DNA from: G964020105 sp964020105
Lineage (GTDB): Bacteria; Pseudomonadota; Alphaproteobacteria; WRAU01; Hepatincolaceae
Assembly (NCBI GenBank): GCA_964020105.1
Contig: OZ026535.1
Location: forward strand, 1,240,001 to 1,304,000
Reading direction: 5' to 3'
DNA: 64,000 bases
Both the position numbers and the translations under genes were made by a program. Below are positions 1-9,118 of this stretch, piece by piece. Under the pieces are notes generated by a model. It saw nothing but the letters and a program-made list of their open reading frames with translations, was not told the origin of the DNA and searched no databases. Every line of letters starts with the position of its first letter. Position 1 is the first letter of the stretch.

Positions 1-84
1 ATATGTGAAGTAATAGAAATGGGATACAAAATCCACGATCGCTTACTGCGTTCAGCAAAAGTTGGAATAATTACGAATTCTTAA
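1..84 (+). CDS. grpE: GrpE nucleotide exchange factor, C-terminal end (partial)
   Basis: The first 84 bases read in frame to a TAA stop and encode the last 27 residues of a protein. They contain the GYKIHDRLLRSAKV stretch typical of the C-terminal beta domain of GrpE, the nucleotide exchange factor that releases ADP from DnaK. The gene begins before the window. dnaK starts 50 bases downstream on the same strand, as expected for a grpE-dnaK-dnaJ cluster. The fragment is short, but motif and context agree. Confidence 0.88.
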   Translation: MCEVIEMGYKIHDRLLRSAKVGIITNS

Positions 85-134
85 TATTGCCCGATAAGAA
101 TTAAATAATATAAAAAACAAGGAGAAAATAAAAG

Positions 135-2015
135 ATGTCAAAAATAATAGGTATAGATTTAGGAACAACTAATTCATGTGTAGCGGTTATGGATGGAGCT
201 GAGCCAAAAGTAATAGAGAATTCAGAAGGAGCAAGAACAACACCAAGCATGGTTGCATTCACAAGCAATGAGAAACTAGTTGGTCAATCTGCAAAAAGAC
301 AAGCAGTAACCAATGCCGAGAAGACTCTTTTTGGAGTTAAAAGATTAATCGGAAGGAAATATACAGACACGAGTATTGATAAGATAAAAAGTTTTTCACC
401 CTTTAAGATTGCCGAAGGTAGTAATGGGGATGCTTGGGTAGAAATCGACAATAAACAATACTCACCTCAGGAAATAAGTGCAATTATTTTACAAAAAATG
501 AAAGAAACTGCTGAATCATGGTTAGGTGAGCCTGTAAGTAAAGCAGTAATTACAGTGCCTGCATATTTCAATGATGCTCAAAGACAAGCAACAAAGGACG
601 CCGGCAAAATTGCAGGATTAGAAGTATTAAGAATAATTAATGAACCTACGGCTGCTGCCTTAGCCTACGGCTTGGATAAAAAGAAAGCTGGAACTATAGC
701 AGTATATGATCTTGGTGGTGGTACTTTTGATATATCAATCCTAGAAATAGGAGATGGAGTATTTGAAGTAAAGTCAACCAATGGAGATACTACATTAGGC
801 GGAGAAGATTTTGATAGAAAAATCATTGAATACCTAATTGAAGAGTTTAAAAAAGAAAACTCTATAGATTTAGCTAAGGATAAATTGGCGCTACAAAGAT
901 TAAAAGAAGCAGCAGAGAAAGCTAAAATAGAGTTATCTAGTGCTATGCAGACAGAGATTAATTTGCCATTTATTACAGCCGACGCCGGAGGTGCTAAACA
1001 TTTAAATATCAAATTAAGCAGAGCTAAATTTGAATCTTTAGTGGCTGATTTAATAACAAAAACTATGGATCCTTGTAAGATGGCTCTTAAGGACGCTGGC
1101 TTATTAGCTGGAGATATTTCTGAGGTGATATTAGTTGGTGGTATGACTAGAGTGCCAAAAATCATTGAACAAGTTAAAGCTTTCTTTGGGAAAGAACCAC
1201 ATAAAGGAGTTAATCCTGATGAGGTGGTTGCTATTGGAGCGGCGGTACAAGGTGGTGTATTAAGGGGAGATGTTAAAGATGTTCTATTATTAGACGTTAC
1301 TCCTTTATCCCTAGGACTTGAAACACTAGGTGGAGTATTCACTAAACTTATTGATAGAAACACTACTATTCCAACTAAAAAATCACAGATTTTCTCTACA
1401 GCAGAAGATAATCAAAATGCTGTTACTATCAGAGTATTTCAAGGAGAACGTCAGATGGTAGTTGATAACAAACTACTGGGACAGTTTGATTTAGTAGGTA
1501 TTGCTGGTGCACCAAGGGGTGTTCCACAGATTGAGGTGACCTTTGATATAGATGCCAACGGCATAGTGAGTGTTTCAGCAAAAGATAAGGGAACTGGAAA
1601 AGAACATCAAATTAAGATACAGTCATCCTCTGGGCTAAGCGATGAAGAAATTCAGAGAATGATTAAAGATGCTGAAGCTAATGCCGAAAATGATAGATTG
1701 GTACGGGATAAAATTGATGCTATTAACGCAGCTGATACTATGATATCTAGTACAGAAAAAAGTTTATCTGAACTTGGAGATAAGGTACCATTAGATTTAA
1801 AATCAGAAATTGATGCTCTGATTCTTGAGGTGAAAGCTTTAAAAGAACAAGACTCTAGCGAGAAACTTAAAGAGCAAACTGATAACTTAATGAAATTATC
1901 AATCAAACTTGGTGAACTGCTTTATAAGGAATCACAAAGCAGTCAATCTTCTGAAAGTGCACCCACTGGTTCTGAGAATCCAGAAGTTGTTGATGGTGAT
2001 TTTAAAGAAAAATAA
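135..2015 (+). CDS. dnaK: Molecular chaperone DnaK (Hsp70)
   Basis: Cytosolic ATP-dependent Hsp70 chaperone that works with DnaJ and GrpE to fold and rescue proteins. The 626-residue product is of normal family length. It opens with the phosphate-1 motif IGIDLGTTNSCVAV, has the phosphate-2 motif YDLGGGTFDISI near residue 190, the interdomain linker DVTPLSLGLETLGG near residue 385, and a C-terminal acidic tail ending VVDGDFKEK. An AAGGAG ribosome binding site lies about 10 bases before the ATG. The gene sits between grpE and dnaJ. A 37-base hairpin follows the stop, so dnaJ may be partly uncoupled from it. Confidence 0.99.
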   Translation: MSKIIGIDLGTTNSCVAVMDGAEPKVIENSEGARTTPSMVAFTSNEKLVGQSAKRQAVTNAEKTLFGVKRLIGRKYTDTSIDKIKSFSPFKIAEGSNGDAWVEIDNKQYSPQEISAIILQKMKETAESWLGEPVSKAVITVPAYFNDAQRQATKDAGKIAGLEVLRIINEPTAAALAYGLDKKKAGTIAVYDLGGGTFDISILEIGDGVFEVKSTNGDTTLGGEDFDRKIIEYLIEEFKKENSIDLAKDKLALQRLKEAAEKAKIELSSAMQTEINLPFITADAGGAKHLNIKLSRAKFESLVADLITKTMDPCKMALKDAGLLAGDISEVILVGGMTRVPKIIEQVKAFFGKEPHKGVNPDEVVAIGAAVQGGVLRGDVKDVLLLDVTPLSLGLETLGGVFTKLIDRNTTIPTKKSQIFSTAEDNQNAVTIRVFQGERQMVVDNKLLGQFDLVGIAGAPRGVPQIEVTFDIDANGIVSVSAKDKGTGKEHQIKIQSSSGLSDEEIQRMIKDAEANAENDRLVRDKIDAINAADTMISSTEKSLSELGDKVPLDLKSEIDALILEVKALKEQDSSEKLKEQTDNLMKLSIKLGELLYKESQSSQSSESAPTGSENPEVVDGDFKEK

Positions 2016-2039
2016 TACTTTTATCCTCTATATATTAGG

Positions 2040-2076
2040 GAGATAAGAATGGTTTTATTAACACTATTCTTATCTC
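2040..2076 (+). terminator. Hairpin between dnaK and dnaJ
   Basis: An exact 11-bp inverted repeat (GAGATAAGAAT at 2040-2050, its complement at 2066-2076) with a 15-base loop lies 24 bases after the dnaK stop and is followed by TTTA. It is probably an attenuating or weak intrinsic terminator, or an RNA-end stabiliser, which would set dnaK above dnaJ. The T-tract is poor, so termination is uncertain. Confidence 0.5.
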
Positions 2077-2120
2077 TTTAATAGTAGTATAGTAAAAATC
2101 AGAAAATAAAAAGAGTAACA

Positions 2121-3197
2121 ATGAAAAATTATTATGAAACTTTAGGTGTGGCTAATAGTGCAAATGATGATGAAATAAAATCAGCCTACCGTAAAATGGC
2201 AATGCAGTATCATCCTGATCGCAATCAAAACAATCCAGAAGCGGAGAAAAAATTTAAAGAAGTTTCTGAAGCCTATGAAGTTCTAAAAGATCCGCAAAAA
2301 AGAGCTATGTATGATAATGGAAGCTATAATGCACAAGGTCATCCTGGTGGCGGATTTGAAAGTGGTTTTGAAGGATTTGGAGATATAAATGAAATATTTG
2401 AGCATATGTTTGGCAACTCTGGAAGACGCAGGGAACGTGGTTCGCGCAATAGACGTGGCAATGATTTATTATATAATATAGCAATAAGTCTTGAAGAAGC
2501 TTATTTTGGTGTAGACAAAGATATTCATATTAATAATGTATATCCTTGTGATGTTTGTCAAGGACAAGGACATAAAGGTACTGCTGAATATGTTAGTTGT
2601 CCTGATTGTGGAGGGCAAGGAAAAATAAGGCGAAAAATGGGATTCTTTTCTGTTGAACAACCTTGTGGAAAATGTTCTACTGAGGGGAGGATTTTAAAAA
2701 ACCATTGTACTTCTTGCTCCGGTGAGGGGAGAGTGAAAAAATCTAAAGTTTTATCTGTAAAGATTCCCTCTGGTATTGATGAGGGTATGCGCATTAAACT
2801 TACAGGAGAAGGAGAAGCTGGCGTACAAGGATCGCCTTCTGGTGATTTATATGTGGCAGTGCAGATTACTAAACATCCTATATTTACTAGAAAAAACCAT
2901 GATCTCTATTTGACAATTTCTGTCCCTATGATTGTAGCGGCCCTTGGGGACGTTATATCTATTAAAACCCTAGATTCTAAAACTTTAGATATTACTATTC
3001 CAGAAAGTATTAATGCTGGTCAAATTATAAGAATTAAAGCTAAGGGCATGCAAATATTAAATCACAGTGGCAACTTTGGTGATCTTTATATTGAAGTACT
3101 TGTTGAAACTCCTAAAAAAATGACTACTCAGCAAAAACAAGTCCTGAAGGAATTTTTTCAAGTTGCAGAGAACCAAAAATTCACTATTAAGCATTAG
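2121..3197 (+). CDS. dnaJ: Co-chaperone DnaJ (Hsp40)
   Basis: Type I J-protein that stimulates DnaK ATPase and delivers substrates. The 358-residue product has the J domain at residues 3-67 with the HPD signature (YHPDR), a Gly/Phe-rich segment at about 72-95, and four zinc-binding repeats (CDVCQGQG, CPDCGGQG, CGKCSTEG, CTSCSGEG) at about 140-210, followed by the two C-terminal beta domains. The third zinc repeat lacks the usual glycine after the second cysteine plus one position but keeps both cysteines. It is slightly shorter than the E. coli protein (376). It follows dnaK on the same strand. Confidence 0.98.
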   Translation: MKNYYETLGVANSANDDEIKSAYRKMAMQYHPDRNQNNPEAEKKFKEVSEAYEVLKDPQKRAMYDNGSYNAQGHPGGGFESGFEGFGDINEIFEHMFGNSGRRRERGSRNRRGNDLLYNIAISLEEAYFGVDKDIHINNVYPCDVCQGQGHKGTAEYVSCPDCGGQGKIRRKMGFFSVEQPCGKCSTEGRILKNHCTSCSGEGRVKKSKVLSVKIPSGIDEGMRIKLTGEGEAGVQGSPSGDLYVAVQITKHPIFTRKNHDLYLTISVPMIVAALGDVISIKTLDSKTLDITIPESINAGQIIRIKAKGMQILNHSGNFGDLYIEVLVETPKKMTTQQKQVLKEFFQVAENQKFTIKH

Positions 3198-3212
3198 CTA
3201 TGGTATCTCCAC

Positions 3213-3839
3213 ATGTTAAATGAGATTCAAATAAAGAAAATATTTGAAACTTTAAATACTACAATAATAGTGGCAAAAACGGAGCTTAATTTTACTAATA
3301 ATTACACATTATTAGTTGCTGTGATTTTGTCTGCCCAAGCAAAAGATTCAACTGTAAATATCGCCACTAAAGAACTTTTTACAATTGTGTCTACTCCACA
3401 AGAAATGCTTCATCTTGGCGAGGAAGCTCTTATAAAGCATATTAAAATCATCGGTCTCTATAAAAACAAAGCTAAAAATATTATAAAAATGTCACAAGAG
3501 CTAATAGATAAGCATAACTCTATTGTCCCCAATGACTTTAATGATTTAATAAATATGGCAGGAGTAGGAAGAAAAACAGCCAATGTAATTTTAAATGTTG
3601 CTTTTGGTGCAGATAGTATGCCTGTGGATACTCACGTCTTTAGATTGTCCAGAAGAATAGGACTTAGTGCAGCAAAAAACGTACTAGGTGTGGAAAAAGA
3701 CTTATTAGCAAAAATCCCACACCCTTACCGTAATATATCACATCATTTACTGATTTTACATGGCCGCTACACATGTAAAGCTAAAGGTTTTAACTGCAGT
3801 ACTTGTGTACTTAATAGTATTTGTGAAAAAAATATCTAA
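3213..3839 (+). CDS. nth: Endonuclease III (DNA glycosylase/AP lyase)
   Basis: Base-excision repair glycosylase that removes oxidised pyrimidines and cleaves the abasic site. The 208 residues contain the helix-hairpin-helix GVGRKTANVILN with the catalytic lysine, the catalytic aspartate in VDTHVFRLSRRIG, and a complete C-terminal 4Fe-4S loop with C-x6-C-x2-C-x5-C spacing (CKAKGFNC, STC, VLNSIC). Its stop overlaps the stop of the convergent gshB by 4 bases. It begins 15 bases after dnaJ and may be read through from it. No strong ribosome binding site precedes the ATG. Confidence 0.97.
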   Translation: MLNEIQIKKIFETLNTTIIVAKTELNFTNNYTLLVAVILSAQAKDSTVNIATKELFTIVSTPQEMLHLGEEALIKHIKIIGLYKNKAKNIIKMSQELIDKHNSIVPNDFNDLINMAGVGRKTANVILNVAFGADSMPVDTHVFRLSRRIGLSAAKNVLGVEKDLLAKIPHPYRNISHHLLILHGRYTCKAKGFNCSTCVLNSICEKNI

Positions 3840-4798
3840 TTTTTTTGCCCAAGCAATTTGTCCCACATCTTGATTGCAAGATTCTCTTTAGATAAATTCA
3901 TAATTGCCCTTAGCCCAGTTGGCGAGGTGACATTAATTTCTGTAATCCGTCCATCAATAAGATCTATACCAACAAAAAATAATCCTAATCTTTTTAATGC
4001 TCCCTCTATTGCTCTGCATATTTCTCTATCTCTGTCACTTATTGTTGTGTATTCTGCCCTACCCCCAGCTGCTAAATTAGATTTTATCTCGCCACTTTTA
4101 GGAATACGGTTAATACAGCCATAAGGCTCACCATCAATCAGCACTACACGCTTATCACCTAACTTAACATTTTCAATAAACTCCTGCACCATAATTTGCT
4201 CTTTAAAAGTGTGTAAAAAGTACTCAATAATTGCCTTTGCATTAAAATCACCTTTTCTTAGGAAAAACACATCAGAACCTGCATTGCCATATAAAGGCTT
4301 TATAACAGCAGAGCCATTCTCTTCTAAAAATTGATTGATTGTTATATAATCCGAACTAATAATTGTTTTAGGCATATACTCATAAAATTCAGTCACTAAA
4401 AGCTTTTCTGGAGAGTTTCTTACACTAATTGGGTTATTAACTATGTTAACCTTATCCATCAATTTCTCTAAGAGAAATGTTGAAGTTATATATGCCATAT
4501 CAAATGGTGGATCTTGCCGAAGGAAAATAAAATCCATTGCGGCTAAATCTATTAGTTCTTTCTGATTATATTTAATTGGGATATCTTGTGTTTTTAAATC
4601 TGTAAGATCTAATATTTCTCTGACACAATAAGCTCTTGCTACTACTTTATTATCAACCCATGAAAGATCTTTGGGAGAGTAAAAATATATCTTGAAATCT
4701 CTATTGTACGCTTCTTGCATTAACATATACGTGCTATCGGAGTTGAAATTTAATTTATTTAACTCATCCATCTGAAAAGCTACTTTTAATTTTGTCAT
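3836..4798 (-). CDS. gshB: Glutathione synthetase
   Basis: ATP-grasp enzyme joining gamma-glutamylcysteine and glycine. Family features are the N-terminal KVAFQMDELN.. strand and loop, PERLLVTEF-like NSPEKLLVTEFYEYMPKT in the middle, the ATP-grasp segment AVIKPLYGNAGSDVFF, MVQEFI, and the metal-binding EINVTSPTG near the C terminus. I chose the ATG at 4798 (MTKLKVAFQMD) because the homology begins there; an in-frame ATG 12 bases upstream at 4810 is possible and would give 324 residues. It follows yraN and rsmI on the minus strand, a common alphaproteobacterial order, and converges on nth with a 4-base overlap. Confidence 0.95.
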   Translation of the reverse strand: MTKLKVAFQMDELNKLNFNSDSTYMLMQEAYNRDFKIYFYSPKDLSWVDNKVVARAYCVREILDLTDLKTQDIPIKYNQKELIDLAAMDFIFLRQDPPFDMAYITSTFLLEKLMDKVNIVNNPISVRNSPEKLLVTEFYEYMPKTIISSDYITINQFLEENGSAVIKPLYGNAGSDVFFLRKGDFNAKAIIEYFLHTFKEQIMVQEFIENVKLGDKRVVLIDGEPYGCINRIPKSGEIKSNLAAGGRAEYTTISDRDREICRAIEGALKRLGLFFVGIDLIDGRITEINVTSPTGLRAIMNLSKENLAIKMWDKLLGQKN

Positions 4799-4828
4799 AA
4801 CGATATCCATATTAAAATATTAAAAATC

Positions 4829-5194
4829 CTACCATGCATTTTCTATATGCTCTATACTATCTTTACTTAGTAATAATACATCAAATCTGACATATTTATC
4901 GGAATAATTTTTATTACTTTTTTGAAAAAGCAATATCGCTTTGCTAATCCTATGTCTTTGATTTTTAGAAACACTATAGGGCAGCATTTCTAAATCTTCT
5001 CTATATTTAACCTCAAATGCTACTAAAATATCGTGCTTTAAGGCAATTATATCGATCTCTCCTACTTTTGTTTTGTAATTTAACGCAAGGATATTCCAAG
5101 CGTTTTTCTGTAAATATTTTTTTCCCCTTTTTTCTGCTTCTCTACCCTTTACATACGTTGTTTTTATATTGAATAATCTTTTCATAAACAACAT
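4829..5194 (-). CDS. yraN: YraN family (UPF0102) putative endonuclease-like protein
   Basis: A 121-residue member of the UPF0102/YraN family, which has a PD-(D/E)XK-like nuclease fold and no firmly established role. The signature run KGREAEKRGKKYLQK, NYKTKVGEIDIIALK and VAFEVKYRE supplies the conserved Glu-Asp and E-V-K positions of the nuclease-like core. The first 53 bases overlap the 3' end of rsmI in another frame, so translation is probably coupled. GGGGGTG about 8 bases before the ATG at 5194 supports this start; a second ATG at 5185 is an alternative. The rsmI-yraN pairing is conserved in many proteobacteria. Confidence 0.9.
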   Translation of the reverse strand: MLFMKRLFNIKTTYVKGREAEKRGKKYLQKNAWNILALNYKTKVGEIDIIALKHDILVAFEVKYREDLEMLPYSVSKNQRHRISKAILLFQKSNKNYSDKYVRFDVLLLSKDSIEHIENAW

Positions 5195-5996
5195 TTTTTT
5201 TCACCCCCAACTCACTCGCAATTATTTTAGCCATATGTTTTGTGCTGATATTTTTATTTTTATCTTTACTAAAAAAATCTTCTATGTGTGCATCTAAGCT
5301 CTCAAGAGAAATATTGTCACTACAGGAGCGTAATAATACTACAATTTCACCCTTTGGTGGCTTAGTATTATAAAGATCAATTAAGTTTTCAATTTTTTCT
5401 CTTTTTATTTCCTCGTACATCTTAGTTAGTTCTCTAGCAATAACTATTTCTACATCCTTACCAAAAACATCCATTATATCTTGTAAAGTGTTTTTGATCC
5501 TTTTTGGCGATTCAAAAAAAATAATTGTTAGATTATCCGCTCTGTACTTCCTAAAAATCTCACATCTTTTGTTTGATGTCCTCTCTAAAAATCCCAAAAA
5601 TATAAATTGATTACTAGGCAAACCAGACAACGTTAGTGCTAAGATTATTGAACATATCCCCCCTATCCCCTCAACTTTAATCCCCTTGTTTTGCACCTCT
5701 CTAAGCAAAATAAATCCTGGGTCAGAGATAAGTGGAGTACCTGCATCAGAAATCAATCCAATATTCTTACCCGATAGTAATAACTCTATTATAACTGGTG
5801 TTTTTCCCCTTTCATTATTGTTATTATAACTTATTAATCTTTTATCTATAGCAAAATGCTTTAATAAAACTCTTGAAACCCTAGTATCTTCACAAATAAT
5901 AATATCCACACTGCGTAGTGTTTCCAGTGCCCTTAAAGTTATATCATTAAGGTTGCCTATGGGAGTAGAAATTATATAAAGTGTGCCATTTTGCAT
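5142..5996 (-). CDS. rsmI: 16S rRNA (cytidine1402-2'-O)-methyltransferase RsmI
   Basis: SAM-dependent tetrapyrrole-methylase-fold enzyme that methylates the ribose of C1402 in 16S rRNA. The 284-residue protein shows the family start GTLYIISTPIGNLNDITLRALETL, the IICEDTRVSRVLL loop, LISDAGTPLISDPGFILL, and FLGFLERTSNKR followed by IIFFESPKRI. The C-terminal 17 codons overlap yraN. It is divergent from the LppC-like gene with 74 bases between the starts, which must hold both promoters. Confidence 0.97.
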   Translation of the reverse strand: MQNGTLYIISTPIGNLNDITLRALETLRSVDIIICEDTRVSRVLLKHFAIDKRLISYNNNNERGKTPVIIELLLSGKNIGLISDAGTPLISDPGFILLREVQNKGIKVEGIGGICSIILALTLSGLPSNQFIFLGFLERTSNKRCEIFRKYRADNLTIIFFESPKRIKNTLQDIMDVFGKDVEIVIARELTKMYEEIKREKIENLIDLYNTKPPKGEIVVLLRSCSDNISLESLDAHIEDFFSKDKNKNISTKHMAKIIASELGVKKNVVYEKIIQYKNNVCKG

Positions 5997-6070
5997 TTGT
6001 TTAATATTTGTATGTTTATATGTTATACTACAATGATTATTGATGATTATGTTATAATAATAGGATAAAA

Positions 6071-7372
6071 ATGACTAAAAAGTTAGCAGTATTTTTACTA
6101 TTTGGATTAATAACTTCATGTGATCATGTATTTGATTCTGTTAAAGAAAAAACAATTACACAAGATAAAGAAAAAATTTACAATATAGCAGTTCTACTGC
6201 CTCTTAGTGGAAAAAATGCCAATATTGGAAAAAGTCTTTTAAAAGTAATTAATTTAGCCTACGCTAACAATCCAAATCAGAATATTGTTTTGAAGATTTA
6301 TGATACAGAAGGAAATGTTGAGGTGGCTGCAAAGATTGCCAAACAAGTAATTTCTGATAAGAATCAAGCTGTTTTGGGGCCACTATTAGCGGATGAGGCT
6401 AAAGTTGTTGCATCTGCACTAGCAAAATACTCTATTCCTGTATTTACTTTATCAAATGATGTAAAATTAATTAGCAGTATAGAAAATCTGTATAGTGTGG
6501 CAGTTTTAGCAAGTAGCGAAATAGAAGCAACTATTGCTTATTTAATTAAAAATAAAAATGCTAAAAGTTTTGCACTGTTAGCTCCAAACAATAAATATGG
6601 TCAATTAATGGTAGAAAACATCTCGAAATACCTAAATAAGAAGAAACTAAAATTGGTACGAGTGGTTACTTACCCAGTGAATACTCCTAAATTATCAACT
6701 TACGTTGGTAATTTGCTAACTGAAACTGAACTGAAAAAAGTTATATCTATTACAAATAAACTGAAAAATAATAAAAACAAAATAATTCAAGATGATAAAG
6801 GGAATATTGTTTCAAAGCCACCATCACCAAATCTTGATTTCGATACCTTAATAATTGCAGATTTTGGACAAAGAGCAGCTATATTGGCATCTTATCTACC
6901 TTCATTTTCAATAGAATATAAAACTTTAAATATAATTGGTGTTAGCGCCCTTGATGATCCAATAACGCGTAATAATAATATCTTAGGAAATGCATACTTT
7001 GCCACCATAAACGATGTCTCTAACACTAAGTTTGCCGTTTTATACAATAAATTATATAATAACTCTCTAAAATCAATAGAAATAGCTGCCTACGATAGTC
7101 TGCAAATATTGATGTCGGCAGTTTATAAAGATGATGAAGATAATTTAGTTAGTGATTTTACAAATAACCATCTAATATCATATAATAAGGGAAGCTTAGC
7201 AGGAAATATCAAAATAACACCAGATAAAGTTGCTCTGCGCAATATGACTATAAAACAAATTGCCAATAAAGCAACAACTGGTACAAGAATTATTGAAGAA
7301 AATATGCCTTTGGAAAATTTTATGGAAAATTATACTAATATGCCAATGTTAACAACAGCTGTAGCAAAATAA
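6071..7372 (+). CDS. LppC/LpoA-type penicillin-binding protein activator lipoprotein
   Basis: Predicted outer-membrane or periplasm-facing lipoprotein. The signal peptide ends in a lipobox (LITSC, lipidated Cys17). The mature part has a type 1 periplasmic-binding-protein fold: IYNIAVLLPLSGKNANIGKSLL, GNVEVAAKIAKQVI and AVLGPLLADEAKVVASALAKY are typical of the PBP-activator (COG3107) family, which in enterobacteria activates PBP1a. The 433 residues match the alphaproteobacterial short version without the N-terminal TPR domain of E. coli LpoA. It is divergent from rsmI, the usual arrangement in alphaproteobacteria. A role in peptidoglycan synthesis is inferred from the family. Confidence 0.88.
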   Translation: MTKKLAVFLLFGLITSCDHVFDSVKEKTITQDKEKIYNIAVLLPLSGKNANIGKSLLKVINLAYANNPNQNIVLKIYDTEGNVEVAAKIAKQVISDKNQAVLGPLLADEAKVVASALAKYSIPVFTLSNDVKLISSIENLYSVAVLASSEIEATIAYLIKNKNAKSFALLAPNNKYGQLMVENISKYLNKKKLKLVRVVTYPVNTPKLSTYVGNLLTETELKKVISITNKLKNNKNKIIQDDKGNIVSKPPSPNLDFDTLIIADFGQRAAILASYLPSFSIEYKTLNIIGVSALDDPITRNNNILGNAYFATINDVSNTKFAVLYNKLYNNSLKSIEIAAYDSLQILMSAVYKDDEDNLVSDFTNNHLISYNKGSLAGNIKITPDKVALRNMTIKQIANKATTGTRIIEENMPLENFMENYTNMPMLTTAVAK

Positions 7373-7383
7373 GGGAATTAAAA

Positions 7384-7662
7384 ATGGATTTTGTCATAAT
7401 AGCTAAAGATAGAAAAAACTCTGAAGCCCTAAGAATGAAAACCCGCCCAGAGCATCTTGCATACTTGGCTAAAAATATTCTCACAATTAAAATGGCAGGA
7501 CCCATAATTGAAGAGCAAACTCCAGTTGGCTCGCTTATGATAGTGACTGCTGATAATAAAGAAATAGTAGAACAATGGCTTAAAAATGATCCATATAATA
7601 TGGCTAACTTGTTCCATACAATTGAAATTCATGAAATGAGAATAACAATATGGAATCAATAA
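7384..7662 (+). CDS. YciI family protein
   Basis: A 92-residue single-domain YciI-like protein with a ferredoxin-like dimeric alpha/beta-barrel fold. Conserved positions visible are the N-terminal strand DFVIIAKDR, the R-x-x-H-L motif (RPEHLAYLAK) that supplies the conserved His, GPIIEE, and the C-terminal VEQWLKNDPY helix with its Asp-Pro. No enzymatic role is established for the family. The end overlaps the EVE gene by 13 bases, so the two are co-translated. In other alphaproteobacteria, from memory, this pair often stands beside gpsA. Confidence 0.88.
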   Translation: MDFVIIAKDRKNSEALRMKTRPEHLAYLAKNILTIKMAGPIIEEQTPVGSLMIVTADNKEIVEQWLKNDPYNMANLFHTIEIHEMRITIWNQ

Positions 7663-8078
7663 TTAAATCCATCTCCAATATAAGCTATTGGCTTCTTAAA
7701 ACTGAACCATCAACTTTTAGTTGGGATAATCAGGTAAAAGCCAATGTTGAGCCTTGGGATGGCGTTAGAAATTATCAAGCTAGAAACAATCTAAGGGCAA
7801 TGAAAGTAGGTGATTTAGCCTTCTTCTATCATACAGCAGAAGAGAGAAAAATAGTTGGTATTGTGGAAATTTACAAAGAAGCATACCCAGATACTGATCA
7901 TAATTTCTCATGTGTTGATGTTAAAACTAAAGCAGCGTTAAGTAACCCAGTAAGTTTAAGCAGTATAAAATTGAACCCTAAGTTGCAAAATATGATTCTT
8001 ATAAAAAACTCTAGGCTATCTGTATTACCAGTAAGCAAAGAAGATTTTATGGAAATAATAAAGATGTCAAAAAAATAA
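7650..8078 (+). CDS. EVE domain-containing protein
   Basis: A 142-residue protein consisting of one EVE domain (related to PUA/YTH folds, possibly binding modified nucleotides in RNA or DNA). Diagnostic stretches are YWLLKTEPSTFSWDNQ near the N terminus, WDGVRNYQARNNLRAMKVGD (residues 36-55) and FFYHTAEERKIVGIVEI. It resembles the Thy28 type of stand-alone EVE protein, which usually has about 135-155 residues. It overlaps the YciI gene by 13 bases. Its exact ligand is unknown. Confidence 0.92.
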   Translation: MESIIKSISNISYWLLKTEPSTFSWDNQVKANVEPWDGVRNYQARNNLRAMKVGDLAFFYHTAEERKIVGIVEIYKEAYPDTDHNFSCVDVKTKAALSNPVSLSSIKLNPKLQNMILIKNSRLSVLPVSKEDFMEIIKMSKK

Positions 8079-8083
8079 GATAT

Positions 8084-8112
8084 TTGACAAAAATTCTATT
8101 ACTGATTATATA
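8084..8112 (+). promoter_or_regulatory. Sigma70-type promoter of htpX
   Basis: A perfect -35 box TTGACA (8084-8089) and a -10 box TATATA (8107-8112) are separated by exactly 17 bases. The predicted transcript start is about 7 bases on, giving a leader of about 30 bases. The leader carries AAGGAGGT at about 8131-8138, full complementarity to the 3' end of 16S rRNA, just before the htpX ATG. This is the clearest promoter/RBS combination in the window and suggests strong constitutive expression. Confidence 0.8.
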
Positions 8113-8147
8113 TAAAATGTTAAATCCTACTAAGGAGGTATGTATTT

Positions 8148-9113
8148 ATGAATTATTTTAAAACCTTTGTGTTGGTAGCTATGCTCACTGGATTTTTTGT
8201 CTCTGTTGGTTATATGGCTGGTGGCAAGCAAGGTATGATAATGGCTTTTGTGATAGCTGCATCGATGAATTTTTTAGCATATTGGAATTCTGATAGTATG
8301 GTTTTAAAAATGTCGGGTGCTATTTTAGCTAATCCTAATGAGTATCCTAATTATTATAAAATTGTTGAAAAATTAATATCTAATACTTCTTTACCAATGC
8401 CAAAGCTATATGTTGTTGACCAGGAGATTCCTAATGCTTTTGCTACTGGACGCAATCCCCAAAACTCTGCGGTTGGAGTAACTAGTGGTCTATTAAGTTT
8501 ACTATCAGAAGAAGAACTATCAGGGGTAATAGCCCATGAGTTGGCTCATATTGAAAATAGAGATACATTAATAAGCACGATTACGGCTACTTTTGCAGGA
8601 GCCATTTCAATGATCGGTACTATGTTTATGTTTAGTAGTATGTTTGGTGGTAGGGATAGCAATAGAGGTGGGCTACTTGGTAGTATAATTTTCATGATAA
8701 TTGCACCAATGGTTGCGATGCTAATCCAGATGGCAATATCTAGGACTCGTGAGTATGCTGCAGATAAAAGAGGTGGTGAAATTTGTGGTAATCCTATCTA
8801 CTTAGCCTCTGCTCTAAAAAAACTGGAAGAGTACTCACAGTTAGTACGTAACAATCGTGAATTACAAGAAAATAAAGCAACAGCTCATATGTATATAGTA
8901 AATCATTTTGCTGATAAGGCTGATAATGTTTTTTCCACTCACCCAAGTACAGCTAATAGAGTGACCGATTTAGAAAGGCAAGCTGCTGAACTTGGCGTGT
9001 TTTCTTATCCTAATTTCACTAAAAAAAATCCATATGATAACGTATCTAAAGAAAAATCTGTTATAAATGGTAAAAAAAGTGATTCTCATATTGCTAATAA
9101 TCCTTGGAAGTAA
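8148..9113 (+). CDS. htpX: HtpX-type membrane metalloprotease (M48B)
   Basis: Zinc-dependent inner-membrane protease of family M48B, involved in quality control of membrane proteins alongside FtsH. The 321-residue protein has two N-terminal membrane segments (residues about 5-45), the HExxH zinc site HELAH at 130-134, two further hydrophobic segments (about 142-163 and 175-198), and the third ligand in TREYAADKRGGE. A hydrophilic tail of about 30 residues follows the family core. An ideal AAGGAGGT ribosome binding site and a consensus promoter precede it. A hairpin terminator follows the stop. Confidence 0.96.
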   Translation: MNYFKTFVLVAMLTGFFVSVGYMAGGKQGMIMAFVIAASMNFLAYWNSDSMVLKMSGAILANPNEYPNYYKIVEKLISNTSLPMPKLYVVDQEIPNAFATGRNPQNSAVGVTSGLLSLLSEEELSGVIAHELAHIENRDTLISTITATFAGAISMIGTMFMFSSMFGGRDSNRGGLLGSIIFMIIAPMVAMLIQMAISRTREYAADKRGGEICGNPIYLASALKKLEEYSQLVRNNRELQENKATAHMYIVNHFADKADNVFSTHPSTANRVTDLERQAAELGVFSYPNFTKKNPYDNVSKEKSVINGKKSDSHIANNPWK

Positions 9114-9118
9114 GGCTC

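Noticed and set aside
665..1363. A 232-codon open frame on the minus strand inside dnaK
   Set aside because: It is wholly antisense to an intact dnaK, has no family motif and no ribosome binding site; such shadows are common opposite highly biased genes.
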